Source: Apium graveolens
Taxonomy: Eukaryota; Streptophyta; Magnoliopsida; Apiales; Apiaceae
NCBI RefSeq assembly: GCF_009905375.1
Contig: NW_027417177.1
Span: forward strand, 62,001-126,000
Direction: 5' to 3'
Length of the DNA: 64,000 nucleotides
In this document: positions 51,097 through 62,817 of the stretch, one piece after another
Layout of the letters: each line of letters begins with the position of its first letter
How positions within the stretch are numbered: the first letter of the stretch is position 1
Notes under the pieces: generated by a model
The model's input: the letters and a program-made list of their open reading frames with translations, nothing else
Databases searched by the model: none
Told to the model about the DNA's origin: nothing
Position numbers and translations under genes: made by a program

Positions 51097-51686
51097 GCTA
51101 ATAACAGTCTTGGAGTTTACAAGGTCCATCAAGATACCAAGGTTTTATCTGTGTTTGTGAACTCAGAACCAATTCGGGAAGATCAACTGGAGAATGCTGT
51201 CAAATTTCTTTTACATCTAAAAATTAAGGGATTTCCTGTCCTGTACAGACGTTCCTCTCTGAGAAGAAGGGCCTTACAAAGGAGGATATAGATGAAGGCC
51301 TGTGTTCAGATAAGTAATTTTACTATTCTTAATCATGAAAACATCTTGTTTTCGATGGCAGGATCAAAGCCCACCAGTTTCAACTGGTCAACCAGCAGGA
51401 GGTAACTTATTTAATTCAAATCCAGGCTTCCTTTTTAGTAATGTTGGCAAAATTCTTAGGGGATGGGTAATAGTCTTGTTAATTAAGTTTTAGCCATTAT
51501 GTATATTAATGTAGACGGGAATCCGAAGTCATCAATTTTGCAAAAGATCAAGCTTTGGAACCCGCAGCAGATACTCCTATTAGCACTGTTTCTAATGCAG
51601 GGACCTTGGCGCAATATCAATTTGGATGGAAATAAGCTCTTCTTGTTGTGGGTTTACTGGCTATTTCAGGTGAAGGGACCGCTTTG
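51097..51686 (+). pseudogene. PEX14 peroxin fragment, copy B
   Basis: Same three-exon fragment as 22400-22987. It has the same one-base loss before EKKGLTK and the same TAA in the membrane-segment exon. The acceptor of the last exon is mutated (gacgg instead of gacag). The exon is cut at 51686, where the rbcS segment is replaced by filler. Confidence 0.85.
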
Positions 51687-52468
51687 CGCTTCTTGCTTTG
51701 GTTTACTGGCTATTTCATGTTTTCATGACAAGTTCCACCTCACCTTTTAACTTGAGAGGCGATTATGTTGTGCTCTTTTTAATAATCTGTGTTATTTCAA
51801 CCCAGGAATTCATAGTCTGCAGTTAATAATCATATTTGACCTTGTAGTTCACCTGCTGGTCCTGAAACTTAAATAGTATAAACGATATTCTTGTTGATGA
51901 AAACAATAATGAGAGCCTGCACTTGCTAAGAAACGCATGCTACCTAGGTAAATAATTGTCTGAACGTTGGAATAATATTAATTTTTTATGTCTGAATGTT
52001 GTTGTTTGACTTGGTTTGGAAGTGCAGCAAAGTTTCTTGAGTTGTTTTAGGATATGTTATTGATGATTTCTCTCACTTCTTCCTCTAATGCTTCTGAAAA
52101 TGCACTCCGACACAAGTAAATAGAAACTCATAAGTAATCAACACTTAGTAACAAACAAGCAGACCCAGTATGCACAACTTGAAATACGTCTAAGTTGACT
52201 GTTAAATTCTTTTACATATGTCTTTTTGGGTGGTTAATGCAGCACCCATGTGGTTGATTTGATCGTGCACATTGCATCTATCCAGTGAGTGGAGGATCAT
52301 ATTTGCTTGCTTGGGATAAAGCGGCTTGCTCATCTTGTCCTCTACAGTTGTTGAGATATCTAAATAATGGGAATTTATATGGGCCCTTGCTGTCTTGTGT
52401 AGAGAGGATTTATGTCTCAGATTTTGAAGAGTGTTCAAAATGGGATAGTGAAAAAACTATCTTACAAT
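51687..52468. other. Filler and unassigned captured DNA, copy B
   Basis: 51687-51724 is filler resembling the sequence at about 51640-51670 (tttactggctatttca). After that the sequence is collinear with 24780-25523 of copy A. An open stretch at 52285-52482 (SGGSYLLAWDKAACSSCPLQ) is not recognised. Confidence 0.5.
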
Positions 52469-53405
52469 TTTCATTAGACTGAATGTCTTCAGTTGGTTTC
52501 TGGAGAATGTAATAGTTTAGATTTCAGATCATATATTTTACTATTTTGGTTGACGTTCTCAGACACCAATTATACAATTAGTGATGTAAAACTTTACACA
52601 ATTTGGTCTATAAACTTCTTACACATCACTTTCAATTAAGAAAAGCTGATGTCAAAAAAGATAATGTACATCACTTTAAGGTAAAAAACTGATGTCAAAG
52701 AAATCCAAGTTCAAGTTTAAATGAAATATAGAAATCACTTTGTTTAAGATTAAACTGATGTCAAGTAACCTTATAAACATCACTTTTAACCAAACAAAAC
52801 TGATGTCAAAAAAATACAATGTACATCAGTTTCAGACAAACAACTGATGTTAAAGACTAACATGTTCAAGTCTAAATGATACATAGAGATCACTTCATTC
52901 TAGAAAACACTGATGTCTATACGCTAAATTAGACATCACCTTTCATTAAAGAAAGAGATGTTTAATATGTCATTTTACATCACCTCTGTCAAAATTATCG
53001 ATGTTTTTGTGATAAAAAACATATCTCAATATATGTTTAATATGTTTTAATAGGTGTAATTTAGTTATTAAATAATTTTTTTATAGCATTTTTTGTAAAA
53101 AATCATCACATAGACATCAGTATTTTTCACTAAAATCGATATTCTTCTGACAAAAAACATAGCTCATGATATGTTTAACATGTTTAATTAGGTGTAATTT
53201 AGTTATTAAATAATTTACTTATAGCATTTTATGTAAATAATCAACACATAGACATCTGTTTTTTAACTAAAATCGATGTCTAATCGAGTATAGACATCGG
53301 GTATTCACCGATGTCTAGAATAGACATCACCGACATCAACATCGGTTGGGAAACAGCATAGACATCGGCCAAAAAGCGATGTCTATGTACTTTTTTCTTG
53401 TAGTG

Positions 53406-54534
53406 CCAGGATCGTAGTCGAACCTTCGACCTGGATTTTGGTCGAAAACTAGTGTCTTTCTTTGCTTCCCGGTCATTTGGTTTCGACTAGGATTTACGAC
53501 CTGGGTTTCGACCAGGATCCTAGTCAAACCTTCGACCTAGATCTTAGTCGAGACTTCTGCGCTTATTTGCTTCCTGGTCGTTAGATTTCGACTAGGATTC
53601 ACGACCTGGATTTTAGTCTTGGTTTTTGGACCCCATTCTTGAAAAATATTATGCTTGATTCAGGAATTCGACCTCGACCCTAGCTCGTCTTTCGACCTCA
53701 ATCCAGTTCTATTATACCCGTAATTTTTGGGTGTATGTTCGAAAGAATTCGAACAGAATTCACGAGCTGAAATTCGACCTCAATCCTGATCCATTATACC
53801 CATAATTTCCGGGTGTCTGTTTAAAAGAATTCGAGCAGAATTCACGACTTAGAACTCGACCTCAATCCTGGTCTTATTGGCCTTCCTTCTTATCCAATTT
53901 GGATTGGGCCTTATCTTTTTTAGGGCTTTGATTTGGGTCTTCTATTTTCCCAAATCCTAATTGGATTTGGGCCTTCTATTTTCCAAATCTTAATTAGATT
54001 TGGGCTTTTTATTTTTCCAAATCTTAATCGGATTTGGGCTTTTTATTTTTCCAAATCCTAATTGGATTTGGGCTTTTTATTTTTTCAAATCCTAATTGGA
54101 TTTGGGCCTCCCATTGGGCCTCTTATTAATCTGGGCTTAATATATTAAAACACCTTCTTTATAATTCTCTAGAATTTTCAGGAATTTTTATTTAATTTCT
54201 TTGGAATTCCCTGGAATATTCTGGAATGTTCCATTTCTGGGCTTTTTTCTTTGGGCCTTTATCCTTACTGGTCTTTTTGTCCCTTCAACTTCACTTTTTC
54301 ACCTATATAAAGGAGTGAGTAGAGTCTACTGCTCCTCACTTTCTCATTTCTAAATTCTCCTTCTTTCTTCTTTTGTTAAGAATCTCAGATCAATAACAGT
54401 AGGTCGGAGTATCTTAATCCCCAAAGCCTTTTTTAGGAGCATTACTTCAGGTAAGACTTCTCCCTTTACTTCTTGTGCTTGTTTTTGCATAGTTTGCGTT
54501 TTAAAATTGTCTCCATATGTGCCTTTTTTTCCAG
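53406..54534 (+). promoter_or_regulatory. LTR-like promoter and leader, copy C
   Basis: Collinear with 938-2094: CGACC repeats (shortened by a deletion near 53610), VNTR 53940-54108, TATATAAAG at 54304-54312, pyrimidine tract 54350-54375 and leader intron 54451-54534. If the gypsy element reads on the minus strand, the pyrimidine tract is a candidate polypurine tract. Confidence 0.58.
53940..54108. repeat. Palindromic VNTR, five units, copy C
   Basis: Five units of the ccaaatc...gatttgg inverted repeat, two with substitutions that weaken the palindrome. Confidence 0.85.
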
Positions 54535-56262
54535 ATGGCTGATAAGAAAATGACCCGTTTGACCAAGATGAATGTGGCCAAAAAGTCCAATGAATTCCCC
54601 AATCGGTCAAGGTACACTTCCTTGATTGATATATATGATCAACACACGAGGGGATGAGAACCCGTCAGATGCGCATCTAGACGCGCACGACCATTTCAGT
54701 GCCTTCCGGGATCCAAAGGAGCTGGACAAGTTGAGCGGTTATTTCAAAATCAAGGATCCTTTCAAGCTAGTTCTTGTAAGTCCGGCCGACAGGGCTTGTC
54801 AGTGGAGGAAAGACGCAATATGCGTCTACAGGGATACTTTAAGGGCAAGTATTAGACTCCCCTTTCACCCATTCATCCCTGTTTTCCTAGCTGATATGGG
54901 CATCATCCCTTGCCAACTCCTTCCTAACTCTTGGAGGTTGATTATGTGCTATCTTTCGCAATGCACCAAGCACAATGTCTCTACCTATGTTGCTATTTTT
55001 AGAAAGATTTTCCAGTTCAAGAACAGTCCTGACAAGAATTCGGGGTGGGTTTCTTTAAACCAGCACCCAACCGTTTCCCACATAGTGAACGTGAAGTCCA
55101 TCCCTGACAACAACTTGGGGTGGAAGAAAGATTTTATGTTCGTCGTTTGGGAGGGTGGCGATTGGGGCACCCTATTTCACTCGTCTTTTGGGCTAGCCGT
55201 AGATGGGAGCCCAAACGATATAATTTTGTCTGAGGAGGAGACCAGAGCTTCCAACCTCCTTACGCAAGATAATGGGACTTCCGATTCTTGGGATCTTATC
55301 AGGGAGACCGTTCTTGTAGAACGCGGCCTTTCTCCCGTCCCTAAGAAGAGTACGTTTCCTTCCTTATCTAGTTGTTTTCGTTCCTTCTATCTTCTACTTT
55401 GCTAACTTCTCAACTCACTTATCTTATTTGTTGCAGTGGCTGAGAAAATTGAGGAGGTTACAAAGCCTAAAGACCTGGAAACGAGCAGGATGAAGCGTGC
55501 TGGAAAGGTGTTTAAAGACCCGCGCCTTGGGGATCATTTCCCGGAGTTCCTATTCCAGGCAAAGGAACCAGGCGAAGAAGGCCCCGGCCAAGTTTTACGT
55601 ACCAAGCAAAAACCAGGGTCTTACTTCCAACCTGCTTGTGGAATCCGGGGCAAGGATTCGATTGTTGGCAACACAGCGCTTGCCAAGGAATGGTCTATGC
55701 ATTCCATTTCCCCGGTTGACTATCAAGACTTTGTCCTTCAACAGGACTTGGAGGCTAACGAGCTTTTCGGAGCTCAGGCTTTGGCGACGGTACGTCTTTT
55801 TCCTTTGCCATTCGTAGTTTTTTTTTTGATTTTTTCCATTTCTTACCTTTGCTGTGTATCTTTTAGGCGAACGCCCATTTTCAAGGGGCGATTCACCAAG
55901 CCAAGGCTTGGAAGGTTGGCCTCGAGGATGCGAACAAGAAGCTGGAGGAGGCCAACCAAAGAATAGAGGCCGATGAAGCCCGACTTGCCTCATCTACTTC
56001 TGACTTGGAAACGGCCCGGGCTGAAAATGTTATCCTTAAGGCTCAAAAGGATAAAGCCTTTGACGGCTGGATGGACACTCAGGAGTTCAAGGATTTAATG
56101 GTGGCGCATGATGCCCTCCTTCATCGAGTCAGCTATAAGGAAGGCTGGGACGCCGCTGTGGATGCCATTCAGGACGAGTTTCCAGAAGTCCGGGAACAGT
56201 CCTCCTTCCCTTGCGAGTTCCAGCACTTGGGGGCGTTACAGATAAGACAAAATAAAAAATAA
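54535..56262 (+). pseudogene. Three-exon gypsy-type (Transposase_28-like) ORF, copy C, best preserved
   Basis: Exon 1 54535-55349, intron 55350-55436, exon 2 55437-55789, intron 55790-55866, exon 3 55867-56262. Apart from one frameshift between the N-terminal 39 codons and the main frame (start of long frame 54626), all three exons read openly: CQWRKDAICVYRDTL, LPFHPFIPVFLADMG, WEGGDWGTLFHSSFG; then EKIEEVTKPKDLE; then the coiled coil KKLEEANQRIEA and KEGWDAAVDAIQDEFPE. About 520 residues would be encoded if the N-terminal frame were continuous. There is no transposase or gag catalytic motif. Probably an antisense extra ORF of a Tat-type gypsy element whose pol is gone. Expression is possible from the TATA box at 54304. 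Confidence 0.62.
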
Positions 56263-57139
56263 TAACTAATATTCATCCGGAACACGCTAAATAAAATTAT
56301 ACAATTGATCCAATATGTCATAAAAAAATAAAAGTAGACCAATAAAAATTTATTAGATCGATATAATTTCATCAAGCTAAACAAAATAATAAACGGGCTT
56401 AAACTAAAATAAATATGTGAAAGAAAATTCGTAATAAAATAAATATATAAAAGAAAACTCGTTTACCTAATTTAATGTCATCAGACTAAAACAAATTTAA
56501 TTTATTATCCATTCGGTCTAAGAGAAAATAATTTTTACCAATTTACCCCGGATCAATAATATTTATTATTTTATTTTAGCTAGATTTTTCAAATTCAACT
56601 AATTATATGTAGTTTTTAAAATTTTTTATTTCAAATTGGATAAATAGTATAATTTTGTTTAGCCACTCCCGGTAAATTTTATATATTATTTTTTTAACGA
56701 AAACCATTAGACATATTATAATTATATCATGAATATTTATCTATTAATGAAAGTGTTTTATTTTAAATATTACAATAATTACTGTGAGCGAACCTACTAC
56801 CAACCAAACTTTTATTATTTACCAACCAAACTTTCATTGTTTAGTTTTTAATATAATTGTGTAGATATGGGGTATAATTTGGTACAACGATTATCCCCTA
56901 ATTTTAATTATTAAAAAATAAATAAATTGTCCTACTAAACTAATAAATAAAAAATTTAAATACTAACATTTAAGCTAGTAGATATTAAAAAGAGAAGCAT
57001 CTTCAGTTCTCTAGTCCAATAAGTAAAGCTAACATCACACTTCTTGGAGACTTCTCTGTTGCAGCCACCTTCTTTTGTACATTGATCCAGTACTGTCCCA
57101 GCGTAGCTTCATTCTTTTTGCATCGGAAAGTGCCTCCAC
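56263..57139. other. AT-rich spacer, copy C
   Basis: Collinear with 3781-4659. No gene seen. Confidence 0.5.
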
Positions 57140-58741
57140 TCAAGACGGTGATGTATGATCGGACTTGCTGTGCAGATATCGGCAATTAGTGTCATTTCGA
57201 CATCCCCTGGGAGTGTTTAAGTACGTGCACGGCTCCTGATGCGGATTCAGCGTAGATGGTCCTTGCCCAACTATTTGAGTGTTTGCATGCAACGAAGAGC
57301 AGTTCGTGGGACGGGTTGAGTGACTAAAGGCGGCTATCATATTAGCAGCAGCCTGCTGGTTGACCATTAGCAATGTAACCAAATCATTCACTAAAGGATT
57401 CAGACCCATTGCTGTTACGAGTTGTGTCCCCAGCATAGGTATCAGAGCAGTTTGTCCTGAGATAGGGTACGGGTGCATCTGGAGTAGAGGTGGATTCCTA
57501 GGCAGAAGGGATGGCAGCCCATTTGTGGTGGCTGTAGGCTGGCGGTTTGTGGCAAAGAAAATATAGCCACTGGTGATATTGGAGGTTCCATTCTCATACC
57601 AGCAACCGTTCCATTTTCACTGATTGGACTCTCAATCTCTATATCCGATTCCCAGTTGGTACTTGGTGAGTAATACAGAGGTGACATTGGGGTCATTGTT
57701 GCTTCTGGTAATCGTATGTCATTGTTAATTAGGCTCTTATTGCTGCTTGATGTGACCATTGAAGAAACGGTTATTGAAGGGGCAGAGGATTCACCAGTAA
57801 TGCAATGTGAATTGTGTCCAGGAGCTGTATTTTCCCTTGGAAAGGTAAGTAACGATTCAGGAATGGTTGCGATGGCACTGGCACATGACTTTCCTTTAGC
57901 TGTCGAATCATATATTTTTATCAGTTTCTCCACATCTCCTGGGTTCTGTAGGAGACGCGCTAGCAAGTCCAGGTCAAGAACATCCTGAGCAGGCACCGAA
58001 GATGTCCAAGCAATGGGTTTGGGGATGACTACTCCAGTATTTTCTCGGACACAGTAAAACTGATCAGGGTTTTCTCTGGGAACTGATTTTGTTGGCTCGA
58101 TTCCAGTGAAACTTTACCCGCTGAAAAACTTACGAACAGTATCTGTGTCGAGCCATTGCATGAACATGCCCAAATCAACTACAGGTTCACCTTGCCCCAA
58201 TGTGACGCCATTTAAAGCATTTACGGCATCAATAGCCATGGACATTATTTCATCATTCACTGATGAAGTATTCAGGAATGGTGAACTGTTGTTGAGCAGG
58301 TTGCCTTTCTCCTCTATGGGTATTATCAGTGTTGTGCTGTCTGAATGGTCAGTGGGCTCCGCCTGAAATCTGACATTAAAATAAAAAGTAAAAAAAATAA
58401 TCAGAGGTGCTAAATTAGGATAAAGTTAAAAAGTAGACTCGAGAACAAGAAACTTTACCTAGGATCACTTGGTACACGTCTCGCGGTAGCCTCTATGCTC
58501 TCTTGCCGAGCAGCCACACCACAGTTAATATCCAAAGTTAACTGTGATTGAAATCCGTGTGTAATATTCAACATCAGAACTTATAATAGAAAAGTGCATA
58601 GCATCTTTAACTAAAAAGATATCAAAATGTATGTAATATCAATGTTTCAACTCATACCTTTGGAGGACACATCCATTCTATTTGTAGAATATCCCCATGT
58701 CTTCCACCTATATTTGCATCCACCGCCTTATGAACACCTAT
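57140..58741 (-). pseudogene. CCCH zinc-finger (C3H6/C3H30-like) pseudogene, copy C
   Basis: Minus strand: exon a 58741-58658, exon b 58541-58459 (83 bp, open, ends RRVPSDPR across the junction), exon c 58369-57140. The exon b to exon c junction keeps frame (Gln-Ala-Glu-Pro-Thr follows), so this copy shows the original exon structure best. Lesions: CAA to TAA in the FSG-stop-SFTGIEP region (near 58118) and the shared frameshift near 57555. The zinc finger is complete here: C-X8-C-X5-C-X3-H in CTYLNTPRGCRNDTNCRYLH. Confidence 0.62.
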
Positions 58742-59053
58742 CTGTGCAGGAAATAATAAAAAGTTTAATTATTATTACTTCAAATGTGATTCAAAATATT
58801 TTCAGTCTTGAGAATAAGCATGAACTCCTGAAAGGAAAAAGTCTAGCCTAAAAATATTTAAAGATAGATTTGAAATTGACAATATTAAGATGAGAACGTT
58901 CAAGTACGATGAAACCAATTCTAGAAAAAAAATTGTCCTTAACTGCTAATTAAACATCAACTCCCTAATTAGCTTGAAATAGTATGGGGAAAGCAAGAAT
59001 TTTAAAAAATTATGAAGTGTGACGATATATCAAATAATGCGACATCTAAGATA
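58742..59053. other. AT-rich spacer, copy C
   Basis: Same as 6217-6528. Nothing recognised. Confidence 0.4.
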
Positions 59054-59300
59054 CTCCCTTCATCCCTTTCAATTGTTTACATTTTTTAGAGAGTGTCTGA
59101 CACGCATTTTAAGGTGCATATAAAGAATAGTTCTGTATTTTTTTAGAATTTTGTTTTTTTAATAAAAATTAAAACATTCAACTTTTATTTAGAAAAAGAA
59201 AATTGTAAAAATAAGTTACATACCTATACCTTTTATGCACCTTAAAATGCGTGTCGGACACTTCCCCAGAAATGTAAACAATTGAAAGGGACTGAGGGAG
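59054..59300. mobile_element. Stowaway-type MITE, copy C
   Basis: 247 bp. The left end is CTCCCTTCATCCC with two changes, the right end GGGACTGAGGGAG. TA lies at 59052-59053 and 59301-59302. Same insertion as in A and B. Confidence 0.9.
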
Positions 59301-60314
59301 TATATTTTATATAAGAGATCACTAAATACGTGTGCACCTCATTGCATATTCTTATTCCTAAGGTGCGCACAAAAAGTCCATTACGGCTAATTAATTAAGG
59401 ACCTTGATATTAATAAAGAGAGGCTTTTCACTTGGCAAAAAGAAGAAGATGGAAGGCTTCTCTCACCCTTCATAGTTAATAACACATAAGACAATATGTA
59501 TTTTATCTTTGAGGATTCTAGATCTACTTCTGAAGATTATAAACACCTGAGTCATATAACAAACATTATCTTAAGTAATTATCTCCATTAAGGTGTTATA
59601 CGAAGACTTTATATGGATCTTATACTATTATTTAACACATTACAACCTCAGGCATGATAGCAAGTCATACTTACATATGAATTTCTTAGTTCGATTTGAA
59701 TTGTAATACTTAAAAAGATTTGAGAAGAAATGTGTATACAAAGCTGATTACAATTAAAATAAATTGAAGTCAATCTGTTATTAATGAGTTTAAACAATAA
59801 CAACAACAAATATCATAACATTATATGCAATCTTGGATTAAATATAAAATAATATTACCCGTATATCTGTGAACGTGGAGGAGGAAGTAAAACTTTAACT
59901 TTGATGGAGCATTTTCTTCATTGCTTTCCGGCTATGTTTTAGAAATTTGATTTACATCATATTCAAACAAAAAAATGAATTTAGAAAAATAAATTAAATC
60001 TAGAAAATATGGAATCGGATGAATTTAACGGTGATAAAAATCTAATAGTATGCTTGCAATGAAATAAATTCAGACAACTTACTTATATCGGGATGATGAG
60101 CATTTTACAAAGACGAGGACTTCTTGCGAATCCGGCAAATATTTAAAAAATGCAAATTTATTGGGCCTAAATCTCAATCGATGATATAGAAACTGTTATT
60201 GAAATAGTAATAGGAAAGTGGTAAGGGGTGTATCTGAAATGAGTTTTCTAATTGGTACACAAACTTTAAGTTTTGTTATTAGATTAAATGATAATGATCT
60301 TAATTGGCTCAAAA
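59301..60314. other. AT-rich non-coding region, copy C
   Basis: Collinear with 6779-7800. Nothing recognised. Confidence 0.5.
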
Positions 60315-60595
60315 AATGAAGGAGATTTAGATCTATATGGTTTGATGCAGAGTGGAGAAAAAAACTGATTTAAATCTATATCGAATAATGGAGAATGGGG
60401 GAGAAAAATAGAGATTTTAGATCTATATCGGATGATGGAAATCTGGAAGAAGAAAAATATTTGATGTATATCGGATGATGGAAATTGGCGGAGAATAAAT
60501 GAGATTCAGGTTTATATCGGATGACGGAGAGTGGAGCACGAGAAAAGAAAATTAGATCTATATCGGACGATGGAGGGTGGACGAGAATAAAAGAT
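60315..60595. repeat. Imperfect 'tatatcggatgatgg' tandem repeat, copy C
   Basis: Same array as 7801-8080. Confidence 0.75.
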
Positions 60596-60643
60596 GGTTG
60601 TGATGGAAAAGATACAGTAGGAAATGAAAATTATTTATAACGT

Positions 60644-60700
60644 CTTTCGAAGAATCTAGAATAGACGAGAGGCTTTCGAAGAGTCTAGAATAGACGAGAG
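60644..60700. repeat. 29-bp direct duplication, copy C
   Basis: Two adjacent units; the second has one substitution (gaagagtctag). Confidence 0.88.
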
Positions 60701-61711
60701 CCTACATGAGGATATAAGTGTCACAAATCAATGTTTATGTTATATTAAAAATGATAAGCAATATTTATTTAAAGCATTTTTTTTATATAAATCTATATTT
60801 AATAGAATCAAATGCATATGGTGTACTCGCTTTTTGGTTGTCACATCACTTGGGATGGTAAATTTTAAAACCGTAACTGGTGAATTTTCAAATTTTTACA
60901 AACTATTAAATATGACTAACTATATTACTCGTGTCAAGGTTATTTCAAACTTGTACTCAACATGCCTGGTACATACTATACTTAAACTATCATGTTAAAA
61001 TATGTAAGTTGTTAAACAAAAGTAGATCTAACTTTTATTCGTCCAATATAAAATTTCAATATAAAATTTCAATAGAAAATAGCATTTATTAAAAATAACA
61101 TCATAAAGGTGGGTCGCCATTTTAGTCATTTTTAAATTCAAGCCATATACTTGAAGCAGTAGCATGTAAAGTTTGAATTGATTTTCTTAATGACTAAACC
61201 CCGTGAAAAATTAAAAGAAAACTGGGGGACTCGCAGGTATGAGTTGTGTATAACTTTTATAATATTTAAATTTACTATATGCATTGCATTTGTAAATAAA
61301 TCTTTCGCATTAGTATTAAGAAAAAAAATTCTATTTACAAGAAAATAATTATTTTTACAACTATAATATATGCATAAATTAATATTTTCTATCCTTTTCC
61401 ACTTCCAATTTTTTTACTATTTTGGTATATTTATAGTACTCTATGAACATAAATTCTATAATCGAAATAATAAATATGAGCCGTGTAATTTTTGACTTTT
61501 TTCATCAACATATCTCTAGAAGGCATATCATAAGATTTCACTAGCAAAATTTAATTAAATATTAGAAATATTCTTCCTATTAACACAATTAATGGAAAAA
61601 TTAAAAAAATTGAGACTATTTAAAATATAGTTAGATATTAAATAAATGGGGTGTGCTCGCAAGGCTGATTCACGTAATTGAATGGTGCTAAGTCATCCTC
61701 TGCCCCGATCT
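60701..61711. other. AT-rich non-coding region, copy C
   Basis: Collinear with 8178-9180. No gene seen. Confidence 0.5.
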
Positions 61712-61955
61712 AGAGAGAAATAAAGAGACAAAGATAGTGAGAGAAAAGAGTGGGAACAAAGATGGTGAGAGAAAAGAGTGGAACGAGAAAATGGGAGGGC
61801 GAAGATGGAGGGGATAGTGAGAGAAGATAAAAAGAGAGAGCGGGAGGGGCGGGGAAAGGAATATTAAATTCTGAAGGAATGGAGAGACATGAGGAGAGAG
61901 GTAGATGGAGATAGGGGGAATTGAGAGGGAATGGAGGAAGAGGAAGTTGGATAAT
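61712..61955. repeat. Purine-rich (GA) tract, copy C
   Basis: As in B, with the 28-bp unit duplicated. The minus strand gives overlapping low-complexity open frames that are not genes. Confidence 0.8.
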
Positions 61956-62817
61956 ATGAAAATGGAGTGTTGGATGATTGAATGGAGAAGTGGCGGGGGC
62001 TTGGTTAGTGAAAGACCCCATAAATATTGGGTTATTACGAGGTGGAAAGAAGAATAAAACAACAAGTTAATTGAATTATGGGGGACTCTACATGTTAATG
62101 GCTCTTTAAATTGGTAGAAATTTAGTATTAATTGGGAGGCCTGGCTGCCAGATTCAGTTTAAGTTGCAAATATATAATATATGGAAAATACTAGAGCCCC
62201 ATATATTGTGACAAATTTTTCCCAAATACTTTTCAATTTGTCTAGTGTGTGTCAATAGGCACATGTTAAATACTAAAAACTATAAATTTAAAGCATTTTA
62301 ATTTAGAGTATTTGGTAGTTTATAACCCACTTTTATTTTTATTTTTGTAATTTGGGTCTACATTATTTTTATGTGTCAACATACACCCCATAAAATTAAT
62401 TTCGCTTCTATTTGTCCCCCACTCACCACTTTCCATCCAAGATGACCATTAATTTTAATCGAAGTAGGGGCATTTCAGAAAATTACTAATTCAAACAGAA
62501 AAAAATAAGAGTAATTGGCACTTTGTAACCCATTTCTTTGGGCATTTTTTCAATTCGGGTCTATATTATGTATCCTTGCAAGTTGCACCTTTAACTTTTA
62601 TATGAGGGGAAAAATTAAAATTTCTAGTATCCAAGAACAAATTGCCACATCATTCGATTTCCCAATGGAAACCTACAAATAAATACATGAATCGATTGCA
62701 AATAGGGCTAATCAAAACCTATTTATGTAGTTGTTGTTAATGCATAGATCAAAATAAGCAAAAATTATAAAAGTTTGTGTTTATTCTGTGCATATGAGCA
62801 CATCATAGAAAAACGAA
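61956..62817. other. Non-coding region, copy C
   Basis: Collinear with 9416-10265. No gene recognised. Confidence 0.4.

Larger units (their letters stand above)
48823..53405 (+). mobile_element. Gene-capturing CACTA transposon (Pack-CACTA), complete, copy B/C junction
   Basis: 4583 bp. The left terminus is CACTACAAGAA and the right terminus is its inverse TTCTTGTAGTG. CCA target duplications lie at 48820-48822 and 53406-53408. Subterminal acatcgg/gatgtc motifs occur at both ends. There is no transposase. It carries exon fragments of a DeSI-type protease, acetyl-CoA synthetase and PEX14, plus unassigned sequence. It is inserted in a gypsy LTR. It belongs to the same family as the copy A element at 12578 by terminal and subterminal motifs, but with different cargo. 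Confidence 0.95.

Noticed and set aside
54350..54610. Minus-strand 86-codon ORF over the leader of the gypsy-type ORF
   Set aside because: Antisense to the leader, TATA-proximal region and first codons; not conserved in A or B.
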